This document shows positions 12,000 to 24,572 of a stretch of DNA of 64,000 nt, piece after piece. The DNA comes from Sclerurus mexicanus (lineage: Eukaryota > Chordata > Aves > Passeriformes > Furnariidae), in the NCBI GenBank assembly GCA_013396755.1, contig VWZF01005177.1:846643-910642 (forward strand), read 5' to 3'. The translations under genes and the position numbers were made by a program. Every line of letters starts with the position of its first letter. Within the stretch, counting starts at the first letter, position 1. Under the pieces are notes generated by a model. That model was not told the origin of the DNA, searched no databases, and saw nothing but the letters and a program-made list of their open reading frames with translations.

Positions 12000-12450
12000 C
12001 CATTATTTCTCAGCTAATCCTTCACTGGGAGTTACACAGAGCAAACCCAAAGGCGGTTAGATGGCTCTGATATGGACAATATTGCCTTGTGCTTGGATGG
12101 CAATTTTTTAATTCCTCTTGTGTTACATCATCCTTCACCACTGCAGATAATGCATGTTGAAGCATAAGGTTATGTGTCTATTGCTTGTCTTCATTATGCA
12201 TTCATTGGCTCAACCTGTTCACCCAGACAGGAGTAACTGTGGCTGCATTGAAAGACCGTAATTACTTTTTACTTATTAAGCCATTGCTTCTTGATCAGCA
12301 AAGTATATAATTAAATCCATGTACACATTTTCCAGCATAACTTTGATGTCATTTTTCTTCAAAATGGATTTACTTTCTTGCAGAAAATGTACAATAAAAA
12401 GTGCAATTATTCTTAAACAAATTAATAGAGTCAGTGACAGCAACATATAA
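12000..12450. promoter_or_regulatory. Candidate conserved non-coding element
   Basis: A repeat-free block with few homopolymer runs and many short homeodomain/POU-like words: CGTAATTAC, CTTATTAAG, AATTAAAT, GATAATGCATG and others. Vertebrate developmental enhancers often look like this. The call is texture-based only; I could not test conservation. It encodes nothing recognisable. Confidence 0.25.
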
Positions 12451-14734
12451 CTTTAAGTAGATCAACCCTCTTCAGAAAACTAATCTTTAGAGAGGTTTGC
12501 CATTATGTTAAGCGATTGTAGGTGGGAGACTATAATGAAAATATGAATGTTCATATACACACAAAAATCTTGAAATGTTAAGGTCTTCTCAAAACCTGTT
12601 AGGCAGTCAAATAATTCCCTCAGCATTTGTCAAGAAAAGAAATATTATATATTGCAAATGTAATTGCTATAATGAGAATAAAAATAAAAATTACAAAAGC
12701 AATGTTGACAACTTCACAGTGAATGAGATCTTGTTCTCTTTTTTTTCCTAACAATTTGAAAAATTATAATATTTAATTTAGAGGCTTGAAAGAAAATTGT
12801 CTCTCACAGGTTCAGAGAATTACCAGAATTTCAGCCGTTTCAGTTTTAAGAGTATTTCTTTAGTTCTACACATCTAAAGACAATAGACCAAGGAAAATTC
12901 CTGTCTTTCTTTTTTATATGTTAAACTATCAGATCAATGTTATGACCTTAGTTACTTTCAGGCATAAGGTAAGAAAAAAAAGAAAAACAGGAAAAAAAAA
13001 GAGAAATAAAACTAAAAAATATCAACCAGTTTTTCACAAGAACAAATTATTCTGGCAACACTACTAATCACATCTTATTTGCTTCACTTGTGTCTAATTC
13101 AAGCCAAGTGTTATGTCTGTACAGCCCCATTTGGCACCACTGATGCTGTCAAGGTCAAAACCAGCAGAACGTTTTCCTTACTTGATGGAAACCAACATTT
13201 ATTTTCAAATGGCATTTAGTGCTGCTGAATGGATCCTACATATCATTCTGGAGATCCAAGGTTTGATCTAAAGTCTGTGTGGTCTTTTCATCAGGTTTGG
13301 TATGCTTTGCTTTGCTTGGATCAGATCCCACATCTTTTGTTTACTTCTGGCCAAAGAGAATATGACGATGGGTTTATCCTAGAGAGATCCCTATGCAGGG
13401 AGGGAATGCTGTGTTCTGCCTTTGGCCTCAGTGCGACAATTGATACGCTCTTCTCAGGGGCAAAGCACAAATACATAGGACATTTTAATATTCTTTGGAA
13501 ACCCTCAGTTCTTGGCATAATAGTAGATCTCAGATGCCTACATTTAAAAGAGTTGCCCACATCTCCTCTATTCTAAAAAAAAGTCTTTTTCTAAACAAGA
13601 CAAAATAGTTGGCTTGTGGTGGTCTTAAATAAGAACAGGAAAATTACGTCTACCCTTATGTACATTTTTTGTTCCTGTTGGTGCATCTCTTACCTTCCAG
13701 TGTATTACACGGGAACATTTCTCATTAACAACAACAAAAATGTTTAATGTTAGGTTTTGTCATATTTGTTCTCACTATTTGCCAGTAGTAAAAAAAAAAA
13801 AAAAAAAAGTCTTCCTAACATCTTTTCTATCTCCAAGAAAACTCATTTCAGACATTGAAAATACCTGAGAAACTATTCATATTTGTACCAAGTCATATAA
13901 GCATTTTCTGTCTCAAAAATCTTAAAAGTTTCTTATCCACTGGATAAAAACAGAGTTAAGGAAGCTGAATAAAGTTTTAAGCAACCAACAGAGAAATTTA
14001 CAACATGGTCTATAGGGATTGATATTCTATAAATTGAAGGTTTACACCTAAGTTTTCAGGTGGGTAAGATGGGGATGGGAAGAGACCCAAGGTATTAAAA
14101 AGTTACCTATAAATCTATTCCACGGTCCCAGAGCCATTAACCTCACAGGCCTCTTGATGTAGCAGGCATTTCATCACTGGGAGTGTAGCGCTGCACTAGT
14201 AGTCTTGCAGCACTGTGAATATTTTTTTCCCCACCACATCTACTTGATGTGATGCACGAAGGAGAAAAAGTACCTTGTAGTGACACTGTTGAGTTTTCTG
14301 TAAGCCTGAAATGTCATAAAATACAGTGACAGTTGGACATGTTGCAGAGAAAGCATCATCTGAGCCAACAAGTATGCACAGAGCTTTATTAAATAATCTC
14401 ACTTTTTTGGACTAATGAACTTTCCGTTCTATACCAACATCAAAGCATAAAATATTACTACTGAAAATAGAAGTAATAATAGCATATTCCATGCATAATG
14501 AAATTTCAGGATTTGCATGTATATAACCAGGAATAAGAAAAAGAGAATATATGTATCAGCTGGGATTCTCCACAATTGTATTTTAGATCTAGAATACCTC
14601 TGAAAATACCATCTGTGGAAATGAAAGCTTTCATTAACTGATAGTGTTGAGTTTATAAACTGATCATTAAGGCCACAGTATTATTCTCTTACGGTCACCC
14701 TTACAGTAATTAATCCCACCAATCCAAATCACTC
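12451..14734. other. AT-rich non-coding DNA
   Basis: No gene or transposon recognised. It contains A-rich stretches at about 12968-13020 and an A19 run at 13790-13808. A 115-codon frame at 13229-13576 has no recognisable domain, and a large part of the opposite strand is also open, as expected by chance. Confidence 0.55.
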
Positions 14735-15000
14735 TGTCACGCGTCCCGGAAGGAAGGAGAGGAGACGTTCCTGGCGGTGTTGGGAGAGAGCCGAAAACTG
14801 GTTTATTCAGAGCATGGGACGGGGGTATAGGTCTCAGGGGTGGAGTTAGGGGTGGAGTTATGGGCGGAGTTAGGGGCGTGACACGGCGAGGGGAATGTCT
14901 AGGAAGGCAGGGGGGTTGTACAGGTAGGGCGGAGCTATGTGGCTAGCTTCTCATTGTGAAGGTGGGTTTGGCCAGTGAAGGGGTAGGGTTACAGCGACAC
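14735..15000 (-). mobile_element. GC-rich solo LTR of an endogenous retrovirus
   Basis: An abrupt GC- and CpG-rich block in AT-rich DNA. Read on minus it ends GACGCGTGACA. A polyadenylation signal AATAAA (14802-14807 on plus as TTTATT) is followed by CCAGTTTTCGGCTCTCTCCC, a U5-like stretch. Upstream, three 12-bp units at 14837-14872 read on minus as TAACTCC(A/G)CCC(C/A) words, similar to Sp1/KLF sites and suggestive of U3 enhancer repeats. The left end (14735, TGTCACGCG on plus) is reasonably clear. The right end is uncertain, between about 14995 and 15035. No internal retroviral genes adjoin it. The class (ERVK-like versus other) is not determined. CpG retention suggests it is relatively young. 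Confidence 0.65.
14837..14872. repeat. Three 12-bp tandem units in the LTR
   Basis: GGGGTGGAGTTA occurs twice in succession (14837-14848, 14849-14860) and then as TGGGCGGAGTTA (14861-14872). The position upstream of the polyadenylation signal in the transcribed direction suggests U3 enhancer repeats. Confidence 0.85.
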
Positions 15001-15418
15001 AGGGTAACTGGGTAATCCATCACCAAAACCATACAGACACAGGGAGATACTATGTAACTAATACAATAAATTGCTATCTAAGCTATAAAACATCTTCGAA
15101 TGCAGGAACTTCTGAATTTTGATGTAGATGTTAATTCTCTGGTGGTGTTCACTGGGAAATGGTCACCTTGGCCACTTTCACAGCTGTGTGTTCTCCCACA
15201 ACTCTGTATGAAACAGAAACAATATTCCATGTCTTGACAAAATTTTTTTTAAGTTATACATTAGCTAGAAATATTTCACAATATCTAAATTGAAAAGAAA
15301 AAATATAAGTTTTTTAATAAACAGATAACAACAGATGCATAGAATGAAAATTAAAATCTTTGCAAGTATATCCTAATGAAAAAAGTAATGCTAATTCTAT
15401 TTATGTTGTTTGAATAGG

Positions 15419-15525
15419 GCTCCAACCAACTTGGCCTAGTGAAGGATGTCCCTTCCCAAGGCAAGGGTGTTGGAACTAGATAATCTTTAAAGTCCCCAGC
15501 ACAAAACATTCTGTGATTCTATGAT
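15419..15525 (+). mobile_element. CR1 LINE 3' end, truncated
   Basis: About 107 bp matching the last part of the avian CR1 3' UTR in sense orientation. The words GGCCTAGTGAAGGATGTCCC, GTTGGAACTAGATAATCTTT and the terminal ATTCTGTGATTCTATGAT are in the correct order. The 5' truncation is severe, as is normal for CR1 copies. The terminal ATTCTRTG repeats mark the insertion end. It is non-coding. Confidence 0.9.
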
Positions 15526-18500
15526 AATTTTATAGAACACATTTGTTATAGTTCTCTTCCATTTACAAGAAAATTCTTTTTTTCTGATTTTTTTCTCTTT
15601 ACAAATTCTTAAAATTAAACCCTGAGTATCTTCTGACCAACACCATAATTACCAGGGATGTTCAACGAAAATTTTTCTGCCAATATAGATCACTGTGTAC
15701 AGCTTACCTGTTTTTCCTGAAAAAGCATGTCGCCCCATGGAATATTCAGCTGCATGGCATGGCTCCTGTTTTAGGAATCTTCCCTGCCATGCATGCCCAC
15801 TGCTGAGAAATGATTCTTTCTTGTGGAAAATATATATTTTTATGGACATAGCAAGATAACAACAACAGCCTTAGAGGTTCAACTTATTTTTCAGCTGTGG
15901 GGGGAAATGAAGGCAATGGAAGAAGAGTTCAGCAAAGTTTGACAAGCAGACCCCACTCTCAGCCTTAGTTTGTACGTTTGTTGCTATTCATTCAGTAGGG
16001 GCTCTCGTTACAGCAGTCAAGGCCCTATGAACAATGAGGTACATTAGAGCTAAATTATGCACCAACAGCCTGATTTATCGCTAAGAACTGTACTAAATTA
16101 AGTAGAAATTCTAAATTAAGGAGAAAATCGGAAATTAAAAGGCAGGGCTAATTTATTAGGAAATCATTTGCTAACTACCAGTATTATGGAAATAGTTCTA
16201 AAAATAAAGCCCCAATGGAAAAACATATAACTAACGCACACAATTTTTGAAATGCAAGAACTCTTGGAAAGTTTAAAGACTCCCTAGGGCAGACGTACTT
16301 CCCTACCCCCAAATACTAGATAATTAACTTAAACTTTTACAACTAAGATTTTAAAAGAGGTGAAAAATAAGATCTTTGGAAACTAAAGTTAATTCATAAT
16401 AAATCTTGGAATACTGAGGAAATTCCAGAGGACTTGAACTAAACTAATTTTCTTCCAGTATTTTAAGAGGCTACATAGCAACTCAAGTAATTATAATCCT
16501 GTCATCACAGCATCATTTATAGGCAGAAGGATGGAACAATTGATATGAAGCTCAATTAATTTAAAAACTAAAGTAGGATAATAATTTAATTGATATCAAT
16601 CAGATCTTGTCAAAATAACTTAATATGGAATATTTTTTTAGATTTGTAAAGACTGATAAAAGCACTAGATTTAATTTAATATGCTGCAGCAACTGTTCAA
16701 TTTTACTTGGTACCCAAAATTAATATAATATAAAATTAATGGGGCATGGATTAAATGGTAAATGAACTTGAAACAGTCCAGTACATCTCTAAGAATAAAT
16801 GTACACAATAGGAAGTTTATAACTTTTAAGGAAATATTGATTAATTGTAATTTTTTCAATTGAGAGAAACTATACTCTTCTTTGTGGCCAAGTTGGTAAA
16901 CAATCACATTTATGGTCATAAATAATAAAACCATGCTACTGGTATTGAACAGAAATTTCTTCATAAATTTCTTTCTAAGTATATGTATATATAAGAAAAT
17001 TCAGGGTCATATACTTAGGAATAAAATTTCTAACTCTACTTAAAGACTTCTGAAAATTACTAAGAAATTTCAATGTTTCTCATCAACAGACAAAAAAGTC
17101 TTCAAAGAGTAAAACCTAATGCAACACCTGAACATGTAAACAGAATTATAACAAAGAGAAGCTAAGCTATACAACTTCCATTTCTGACTCATGTCTTGTC
17201 TTTTGGTTACATTCAGGTTTGATGTCTGTCCATAGCTAAAGACGTGTGTTCATAAACCGGAACTTTAGAGGGAAATCTCAGAAAAGCCAGAATGACCAGA
17301 AACTATTCATGATTCTTTCGTTTTTCAAATACTAATTTAATAGCTGATTTTATTACTTTACATATATAGATGGGGGCCAGGAAATCACCATCTACTTATT
17401 CTCCTGCTTACCATATCTGATATGTAAACATCTCATGTCCACAGTTTGAAACAAGTCCGGATTAGTAACAGGAGACGTTTCTTTTTCTAAAAGAGTAAGA
17501 ACTTGTTGAATGTTGGAAGCATGGGGTGAAAAGAAAATTTTCATGAACAACTATTTTTGAATTCAGCCTAATTTTTTTTCTAAGGAAATACGTGAAGTAT
17601 TTCAGAAAGATTAATTCAAGGAACTTCAGTGATCTGAATGATATTAATGAAATCGTAGCCAAGGAACTGTTGAATAATCTATTACTTACAAAACACCTGA
17701 GGAATATGGATTCATATTGATCTTTCATTGCCTTGCACTTTCAGTAAGGCTCATGTGATTTAAGAGGGTTTCTTATGCATAAACAGTTTTAGCATAGGAA
17801 AAAACACCACTAGACCTAAAATGGTTTCTTATAGCAAACAGCATTTTCTAAGACCAAATCCATTTTTCTAGAGAATGGGAATATGACTTAACCATCTGGA
17901 AAAAGCACATTGCACTCCTATGATCTACACAACATTTCTTATGCTTTCCATGGCTAATTCTAGGACTATTTAGTCCTCATTTTTGTAATGAGAATTCTTA
18001 ATAAACTCTCCATTTGCAAGCAGCAGTTATACTTTTCCACTCCAGTTATTGTAGTTTAGCTCTCTTTTTCTTTCTTTTTCTTTTTTTCTGAGTCTTTCTC
18101 CTCTATTTAGTGTGGTTCAAAACAGAGTGCAGACAACAAACTCTCAGAAATGGAAAGCTGCAATGCACAAAAAACAAGATCATAGCTATTAGATTCTCAT
18201 GCCAATCATGTTTGCTTGTCTACGTAAAGGTGGTCAATAACAAGCTAAACACATACTCCATAACGCAATTCACTAAAATTATAGCATATTGTATGATCAC
18301 TCATAACATAATCTATAAACAAAACCATGATGCAGTTGTGTGCAACTCTGGGAATACCATCCAGCCGATCAACACATACAGGTGGCTGAATAGCTGGAGC
18401 AAAAGCACTGCCACTGACTATGGTCTCAGATTAGAGGACCTTTCCATTAATTGCACCACTTGATATCTGTGTGCTTGTTCACTCTCTTTAGAGGAAAACT

Positions 18501-19860
18501 GAGAGGGTCTTTGGGGCAGACATATAGGCCAGAGGCAGACTCTTGCATTGAGCAAGGATTCTGTTACCTTAAAAGGGAGGCTGTGGTGGAGTAGCAGATT
18601 CTAGAGTAGGATGCTCCCAGGAGCATTTAGTCAATATCTAAAGGCTCTGCATATAATATTTTTCTTCTACAGGGGTATATCAATGCGGTAGAAAGATGGC
18701 TGGATTTGCCAGGTATGCAGCATCCTAAGAAGATAGTTTGGGGCCTCTTCCAGGCCATAAAAATGATATATGGAGCAGAAGAAGGGTGTTCATGGTTTTG
18801 AGGAACAGTAAAGTGCATGAAAAACCATACTGAGGAAATGTGTAATTCTACAGTAATCTGCAGAGAAGGCCTCAGTAGTTTAAGGGCAGACTTTCTAAAA
18901 CAGGCATACTTGAACACATTTGTAGAGCTGCTCATGTTTTGTAGAGATAACAACCTCAGGTAGACCAAGGTGATGTGTAAACTGTGTGCTGTTTTCTTTC
19001 ATTTCGACTGGAGTAACTCACTCCTTCACGGTGAAAAATTAACCACACTGTCATGTTTATGCCATCCATAAAGTCAGGTTGAGACAAAAAATGACCCTTT
19101 AGAAGACGAAATTTTTTAGGCTAATATGTCAAAAAAGAAAACTGCATACATTAGAAATAGGATAGCTAGAAACACCTTTATCATTTGGATGTATCTCTTA
19201 GTGTCCTGGTTGTCTACGAAATAAGAATTCCAAAGTTCATTAGAAATTGAGAAAAGCTGGTAGCAGGCCAGCAGATTATTTATTCATGTGTATTTGTGTT
19301 GGAAACAGGAAAGTTGTTTTTCAGCTTGCTAAATTAGCTCTTTGCAATAACAAAGAGAAACAACTTTAAGTTTTCAGATGTGTATTTTAACATGTTACAA
19401 GAGTGAAAATTAAACTTAGGTTGGCAGCACTACAAGTCAAAGTAAAGGTGATAAGCTGGATTGTTTTTAATTTCTAGGAAATAAATCCACATTAGTTCAT
19501 AGATTTGCAAACAGAAATCTCTTCCTCTTCAAGAACATATCTCTTCCTTTTTAAAGAAAGAGAGAAGAGGTCTACAAAAATACCCTAGGCATTAGCAAAG
19601 CACATTATATTTCAGTGTCTAAGTCATCTAAGAAGTTATCAGAATGCCTTTAACGTTTTCTAGTAGAGAATGGGAGAGCTTGTTTGAGCAGTGATTCAGC
19701 TGTGAACAAGAGGGCAAGCTCATCCACAAGATGTGGAATCAATTTGTAATAAATTTCGTAGAGAAATGAGCAATTTACTAAAGGGCACAAAACACTAACT
19801 TGTTAAGAAGAGAATTTGAAAAATCCACAAAGGGATCAATCCTGCCCATTCTGCAGGAAA
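15526..19860. other. AT-rich non-coding DNA, no gene seen
   Basis: No recognisable gene, RNA or transposon. A pyrimidine-rich tract lies at about 18058-18105. Frames of about 113-117 codons at 18110-18463 and 18627-18968 (minus) have no recognisable domain and no convincing coding composition. The 18470-18800 part is slightly richer in GC and could be an old repeat I do not recognise. Confidence 0.5.
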
Positions 19861-20565
19861 TGCCATGTAGTACAACGACACTAGGAAAAAGGAGAAGAGG
19901 AGGCAGCCTGCAAGCTTCAGTGTTCACACAGGTAGTCAGAGAGCTAAGCCAGGGACTTTTAAGCAAGAAAGGAAGTTTATTTTGGGAACACTGTGCAGCT
20001 GCCAGAACTCACAGCTGGGTGGCAAAAACACATGCATAGGCCGCAGGTCTTCTGGGCTATATATATCAAGGGGCTTTCTGACCTGTGCAGTGCTGCTTTT
20101 CTGAGCCATTCCCTTTCCCTCCTCCTGTTCCCTTTGCCCAATTGTGAGCGAGGGAATGCCTCTCATCTACCTTAGCTGAGAAACAGCTTCTGAGGGAAAG
20201 ACCAAGAGTGGTTGTTCTCACACATTCTCTCAACATATGTTTCTGTTAGCCATGACAGGTTTCTTGAGCAAAGAGAAGTTTCCAAACCATTTTTCTCTTT
20301 GAACATTTCTTGCACAGGGCCCCCTCAACCCCCACAGAGGTAAGATGTTGAAGTAGTTTGGCTGTTCTGAGTATAAGGAGACAGAATGTAAATCTGGCAA
20401 GAAATGGACAAGATTGTGCATTTTCTAAGGTGTCTGGCATGGTCCTAGTGTGTTTTTGTTCTCTCTGAAGTCTGGCTGCCAGTCTGGCCTATATGTAGTC
20501 AATTAAATTAGAGGTTTGGACTGGAATTAACAATACCATTACTGCTCACATGCCCCTTCTCCACA
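19861..20565 (-). mobile_element. Solo LTR with TATA box and poly(A) signal
   Basis: Read on minus, this stretch has the order of a complete LTR. It begins TGTGGAGAAGGGGCATG near 20565, followed by a long U3. A TATA box (GATATATATA, plus-strand 20058-20066) comes next, then AATAAA about 80 bp later (plus-strand TTTATT at 19976-19981), and a U5 that ends near 19861. The spacing of TATA to polyadenylation signal fits a retroviral R region. No internal viral genes flank it. Both ends are approximate and I found no clear target duplication. Short frames on both strands within it are chance. The family is not named. Confidence 0.6.
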
Positions 20566-23309
20566 TTTTCTGACATAGAGACCATATAATCCATGAATTG
20601 TAGTAGTGGATTTGTTAATTGTCTAAATGAATTACTTTATAGATATCCCCATCTGTATCTTCATGAGAGGAACCTTAAAGCGTAGGACTTTGTTACTGGG
20701 TTGACTTACGGTCACAAGTCAGCTGCCTCTCAAAAATGCAATGAAAAGGTTTGAAGGAAGTATGAAACACTGTCACTACTGAAATAAAAGGATCACATAA
20801 CATTTATTTATAATCCTTTAAATAGCTCCAAGTTAAATTGAACTTTCTAAAGGAATCAAAATGACAGTTGAGATAAAAATCAGTTCCAATGTTTTCAGCT
20901 GGCATGTTTAATAATTTAATTGTCGTGATTATGCAGATTCTCGTTTAAGATTAAGTACTATCTAGTTGGACATGTATTTATTTGAACCTTAAATAATTGG
21001 GATCAGATGCAAGACTGCCTCTCAAATAGCCTTTACAAAATTAATTGTGCATCCAAAGGTAAATTTAAAATTGCTCAAAGTCAACATTCTATGTAGTATA
21101 TTATCTATTTTCTCCACTGAAAGATGGCCATGATTTTGCTGTCTCGTTCACAAACATTTTTCTTTCCTATCTTGATTACCATTACACTTACTTTCCCTTT
21201 AAGTGTAGGCTTCATTTATTTATAGCATGAGCAATTTTTTTTTTATTTTAAATTATGTGTTTGCTGAATTCTGAGGCTCAATGCAACAGGTTGTCCACTT
21301 GTGTATCACTTACCTGTCTTACTACAAAACTTTTGTTTCAGTGAAAAGACATAGAAAATTACATCTCTTCATTATCTGTATTTCAAGAATCCTAATTATA
21401 ATTCAAGAAAGTCCTTAATATTCTCCCTGAATAATGAAGGGTATTACTTTTAATCACCGCTTGATGGATTACAATCAGCATGTCTAGACAAAGTTCATGT
21501 TTATCTCCTAGTAAACTAGCAAGCAATAATTATTCATCTTGTCCATCTGTAAGAAATATTTATTTATTTATTTACTTAATAAGGAATGTTCAAAAGCTCA
21601 CAAGACAACATTCTCAGATGACAAACAGATCAATAATGCTACATGCTAAATTGCTTTGAGATAACAGGGAGAGGAAAGAAATCAAGCAATGAGGTAATTA
21701 ATAAGAATTTTTATTGGTTTTGTTTGCATCTGATTATCTTATCCCATGTGCAGAACATTTAAGGAATTTACTTCTACATATCAAGAATATAAATATTTTC
21801 ATATTTCTTGTACTCATGTATTAAATTTATTATCTCTGATGCCCTTACACTTTTCTGTAAAGGCATAGGGCAAGGCCTAGAATAAATTACAGTTATATTT
21901 TATTGATTGTTCTCCATGCTGAACAGCTTTACACAGAGAAATAGAATGAGTCCAATCTAATATAATGTAAGAAAAAGTTTATTTCTAAAGTAAAATAGCT
22001 TCTTTCACTGGTTATGGCAAAGAACCAGAAACAAAACCTCTAGCAGTTACTGATAGCCTCAGGTTTTTTTACTGTCTTGGATTGTAAATCTTGAACCGTT
22101 TACTTCTTATTGAACTTCATTAACATTACAGTGCTGAGAAAAAGGTTCAAAAGACATTTATAAATGTCTATAGATAAAACTTTGCACTTTTTTTAATCTG
22201 TGGGCATTTTTTTACTTTGGTGTGTGTTTTGTGGTATTTTTTCTCTCTTCTAATTTGGGAATGTGCAATAGATAACCAGAAATAAATCCAAAAAAAATAA
22301 AGTCAAAGAGCAAGATCACATTTTGAGTTTTTAAGTCTGAAGTTTATGCTAAGAGTTCTTGACAAGTTTCTGTGCCCTGAGAAATGTCCTTCCACCTATT
22401 CCAGCAGAAGTATTTTAAAGAGAGCAGTGGACGAATAGCTGGAGGGATGCCCTTGCTATAGCACTGGAACATACAAAAATCTGATCATCAATTTTCTGAT
22501 AATTCCTTCTTCCCCATTCATTCAATTAATGCCTCTCCATTTCTGTGCTCTGCTGGTGTACTGTTTTACAACATGCATTGACCGTACATTAATCTGTTTC
22601 GAAACACAGCATGTGAATAGCTAATATTTATATATTCCGTCTGGCTGAAATAGAATCATGTTTTGTGAGGTAGAGTTCTTTTCTTTTTCTTCTTTTTCTT
22701 TTTGTTCTATGTCACTTCCAAATTTACTAGTGAGGACATATGTTTCTGAAAGTCCCTGAAAGAGAGTATACTTGAAAATTCAAAAAAATAATTGACATTC
22801 ACAAGTAACTTTAAACCTTTATTGCATCCACAATCATTACTAACAGTACCGAGCTACTATTTCCAAACACAAGATATGTCCTCATCCATTGTGTACACTA
22901 TGTGTCTGCAAACAAGGGGAAGTACTAGTGTTTGCACATGTTTTTAATCTGAAGCTTTCCCACCCACTTACTTACATAAGAATGTTCATTCCCTGAGAGC
23001 GGATTCACAGAGCTGAAAAAGGAAAAACCAGTTAGGGTTTGCAGGGCTTCTGCTCGGATAGAATAGTTGGACACAGGCACAGATCAGCTGAGGAGCTGGA
23101 ACAGTGGTGATACTAAAAGTAAAGATTATCCAAATAGAAATGCCCTCCAGCATTCTGAATCATGAAATTGTTAAGTGGCTTGCTTGGTTTTGACTGCAAA
23201 CAATATTTCGAAGGACAGAAGTTAATTGTGTGTAATGTCAATTTAAGTTTTAAAGAACAATTATGTGATGCAAGGACTTTAGTTCTTCTTTCTGGTTAGG
23301 GAAAAACTC
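20566..23309. other. Non-coding DNA, partly conserved-looking
   Basis: No gene or transposon recognised. About 20900-21000 and 21170-21780 have the even, repeat-free texture and homeodomain-like words (TTAATTGT, GGTAATTAATAAG, AATAATTATTC) often seen in conserved non-coding elements. ATTTATTTATTTATTTA lies at about 21566-21582. T-rich and pyrimidine-rich stretches lie at 22190-22250 and 22680-22705. The conserved reading is inference from texture only. Confidence 0.4.
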
Positions 23310-23885
23310 TGTAGTTGATTGAACTCTAACAGCAGTCAAACACCTTCCCAGCCCCAGGCTTACTCCCCTCTCCAACCGGATGGAAAGAAAATAGAAGGAA
23401 GGCAAGATAATGGGTAAAGATAATGACAGTTTAATATGAAAAACTGAATCTGTGCATAAAAGCAAAGGAAAAAGATAAATTCATTCACTGGTTCCTATTC
23501 GTAAGCAGATGTCAAGACACTTTGTGGGAAGCATGGCACCAGCACGTGGAATAGTTGCTTAGCAAGACCAACACCATAGCTATGACTGTCCCCTCCTTCC
23601 TCCTCTTTTCCCTGAGCCTTTATTGGTCAGAACAATGTCATGGGATATGGAATAGAGTTGCGGTCAGCTGTGTCCCAGATGTATCCCTGCACAACCTCTT
23701 GACCACCCCTAGCCTACTTGCTTTGGGAACCAACAGGTAAGAGAGTGACTTGCTGGTGTACAAACACTGTTCAACAGTAGCCAAAACATTGGTGTGTTAT
23801 CAACACGGTTTCAAGCACAAATGCAAAGTGCAGCATATGGGCTGCTACAAAGGAAGCTGGCTCCATCCCAGCCAGACCCACTACA
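23310..23885 (-). mobile_element. ERVL-type solo LTR, minus orientation
   Basis: About 576 bp following, in order, the layout of the common avian ERVL-type LTR in reverse. The U5 end resembles TGTAGTTGATTGAACTC at 23310. The GACAGTTTAATAT stretch (23425-23437) corresponds to the family's poly(A)/R region. A TATA-region equivalent follows around 23615-23650 with CAATGTCATGGGATATGGAA. Next come TTATCAACACGGTTTCAAGC and finally CCATCCCAGCCAGACCCACTACA at the U3 start. The TATA box itself is decayed. AACT on the left (23305-23308) and on the right (23888-23891) may be the remains of a target duplication. It has no internal viral genes, so it is a solo LTR. The plus-oriented LTR at 44265 belongs to the same broad group. 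Confidence 0.82.
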
Positions 23886-24572
23886 GGAACTGAGAGGTGG
23901 TTGTCATTGTGAACCAATGGAGAAACTGAACTTTCTAGAACATGGATGGGAGATTTGAATTTCTAACACAGAGACTTGTCAGCCCACAGGAAGAGAAAAA
24001 AAAAAATCTTTCACTGGAGAAGAAAACAAGCAAATGGGAAGTGTAGCAACATCAGCAAATTAAAGAGCAACATAAGTATGTCTTGGCATCTGTCCTGACT
24101 ATATTTCCACTAAAAGGTGATACTGTGCCCCTGTCTAGTGTTTCCTATTTTGATGGGTTTTGCCTTGATGCCAACACAACATAGCTCTCAAGAATTAGGA
24201 TGTTTTCGTTACATCACACCAGTAGGCAGTAGCATTTTATAAGGCAAATGAAAGATGACCTGTGATGTTTTCAGTCTAAGCATATGCTTATGGAGCAGTC
24301 AGTACAGCACTTCCCATGAAAAGCGGAGATAACTGATCCAATATTGCAGGTACCAGCCACAGTTTCACAGCAGTAGTAGGAACATTGTGGGAACTGTAGG
24401 AGCTAATTACCATTATAAACTGAAAATTCTTTCTGCTCCAAAAATGCTAGAACTTCAAGATACAGGTAATGGGCACAATTCCTGTTTCCATGGGAATAAA
24501 AACTACCTAAAATCTTATCCCTTTCAGACCTGTTTCCCATTTTGACAAGTCCCCCAGAAAACTGCCAGCAGG
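23886..24572. other. Non-coding DNA, nothing recognised
   Basis: A spacer between the ERVL-type LTR and the CR1 fragment. I see no gene, RNA or transposon. A short A-rich run lies at about 23996-24006. Confidence 0.55.
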
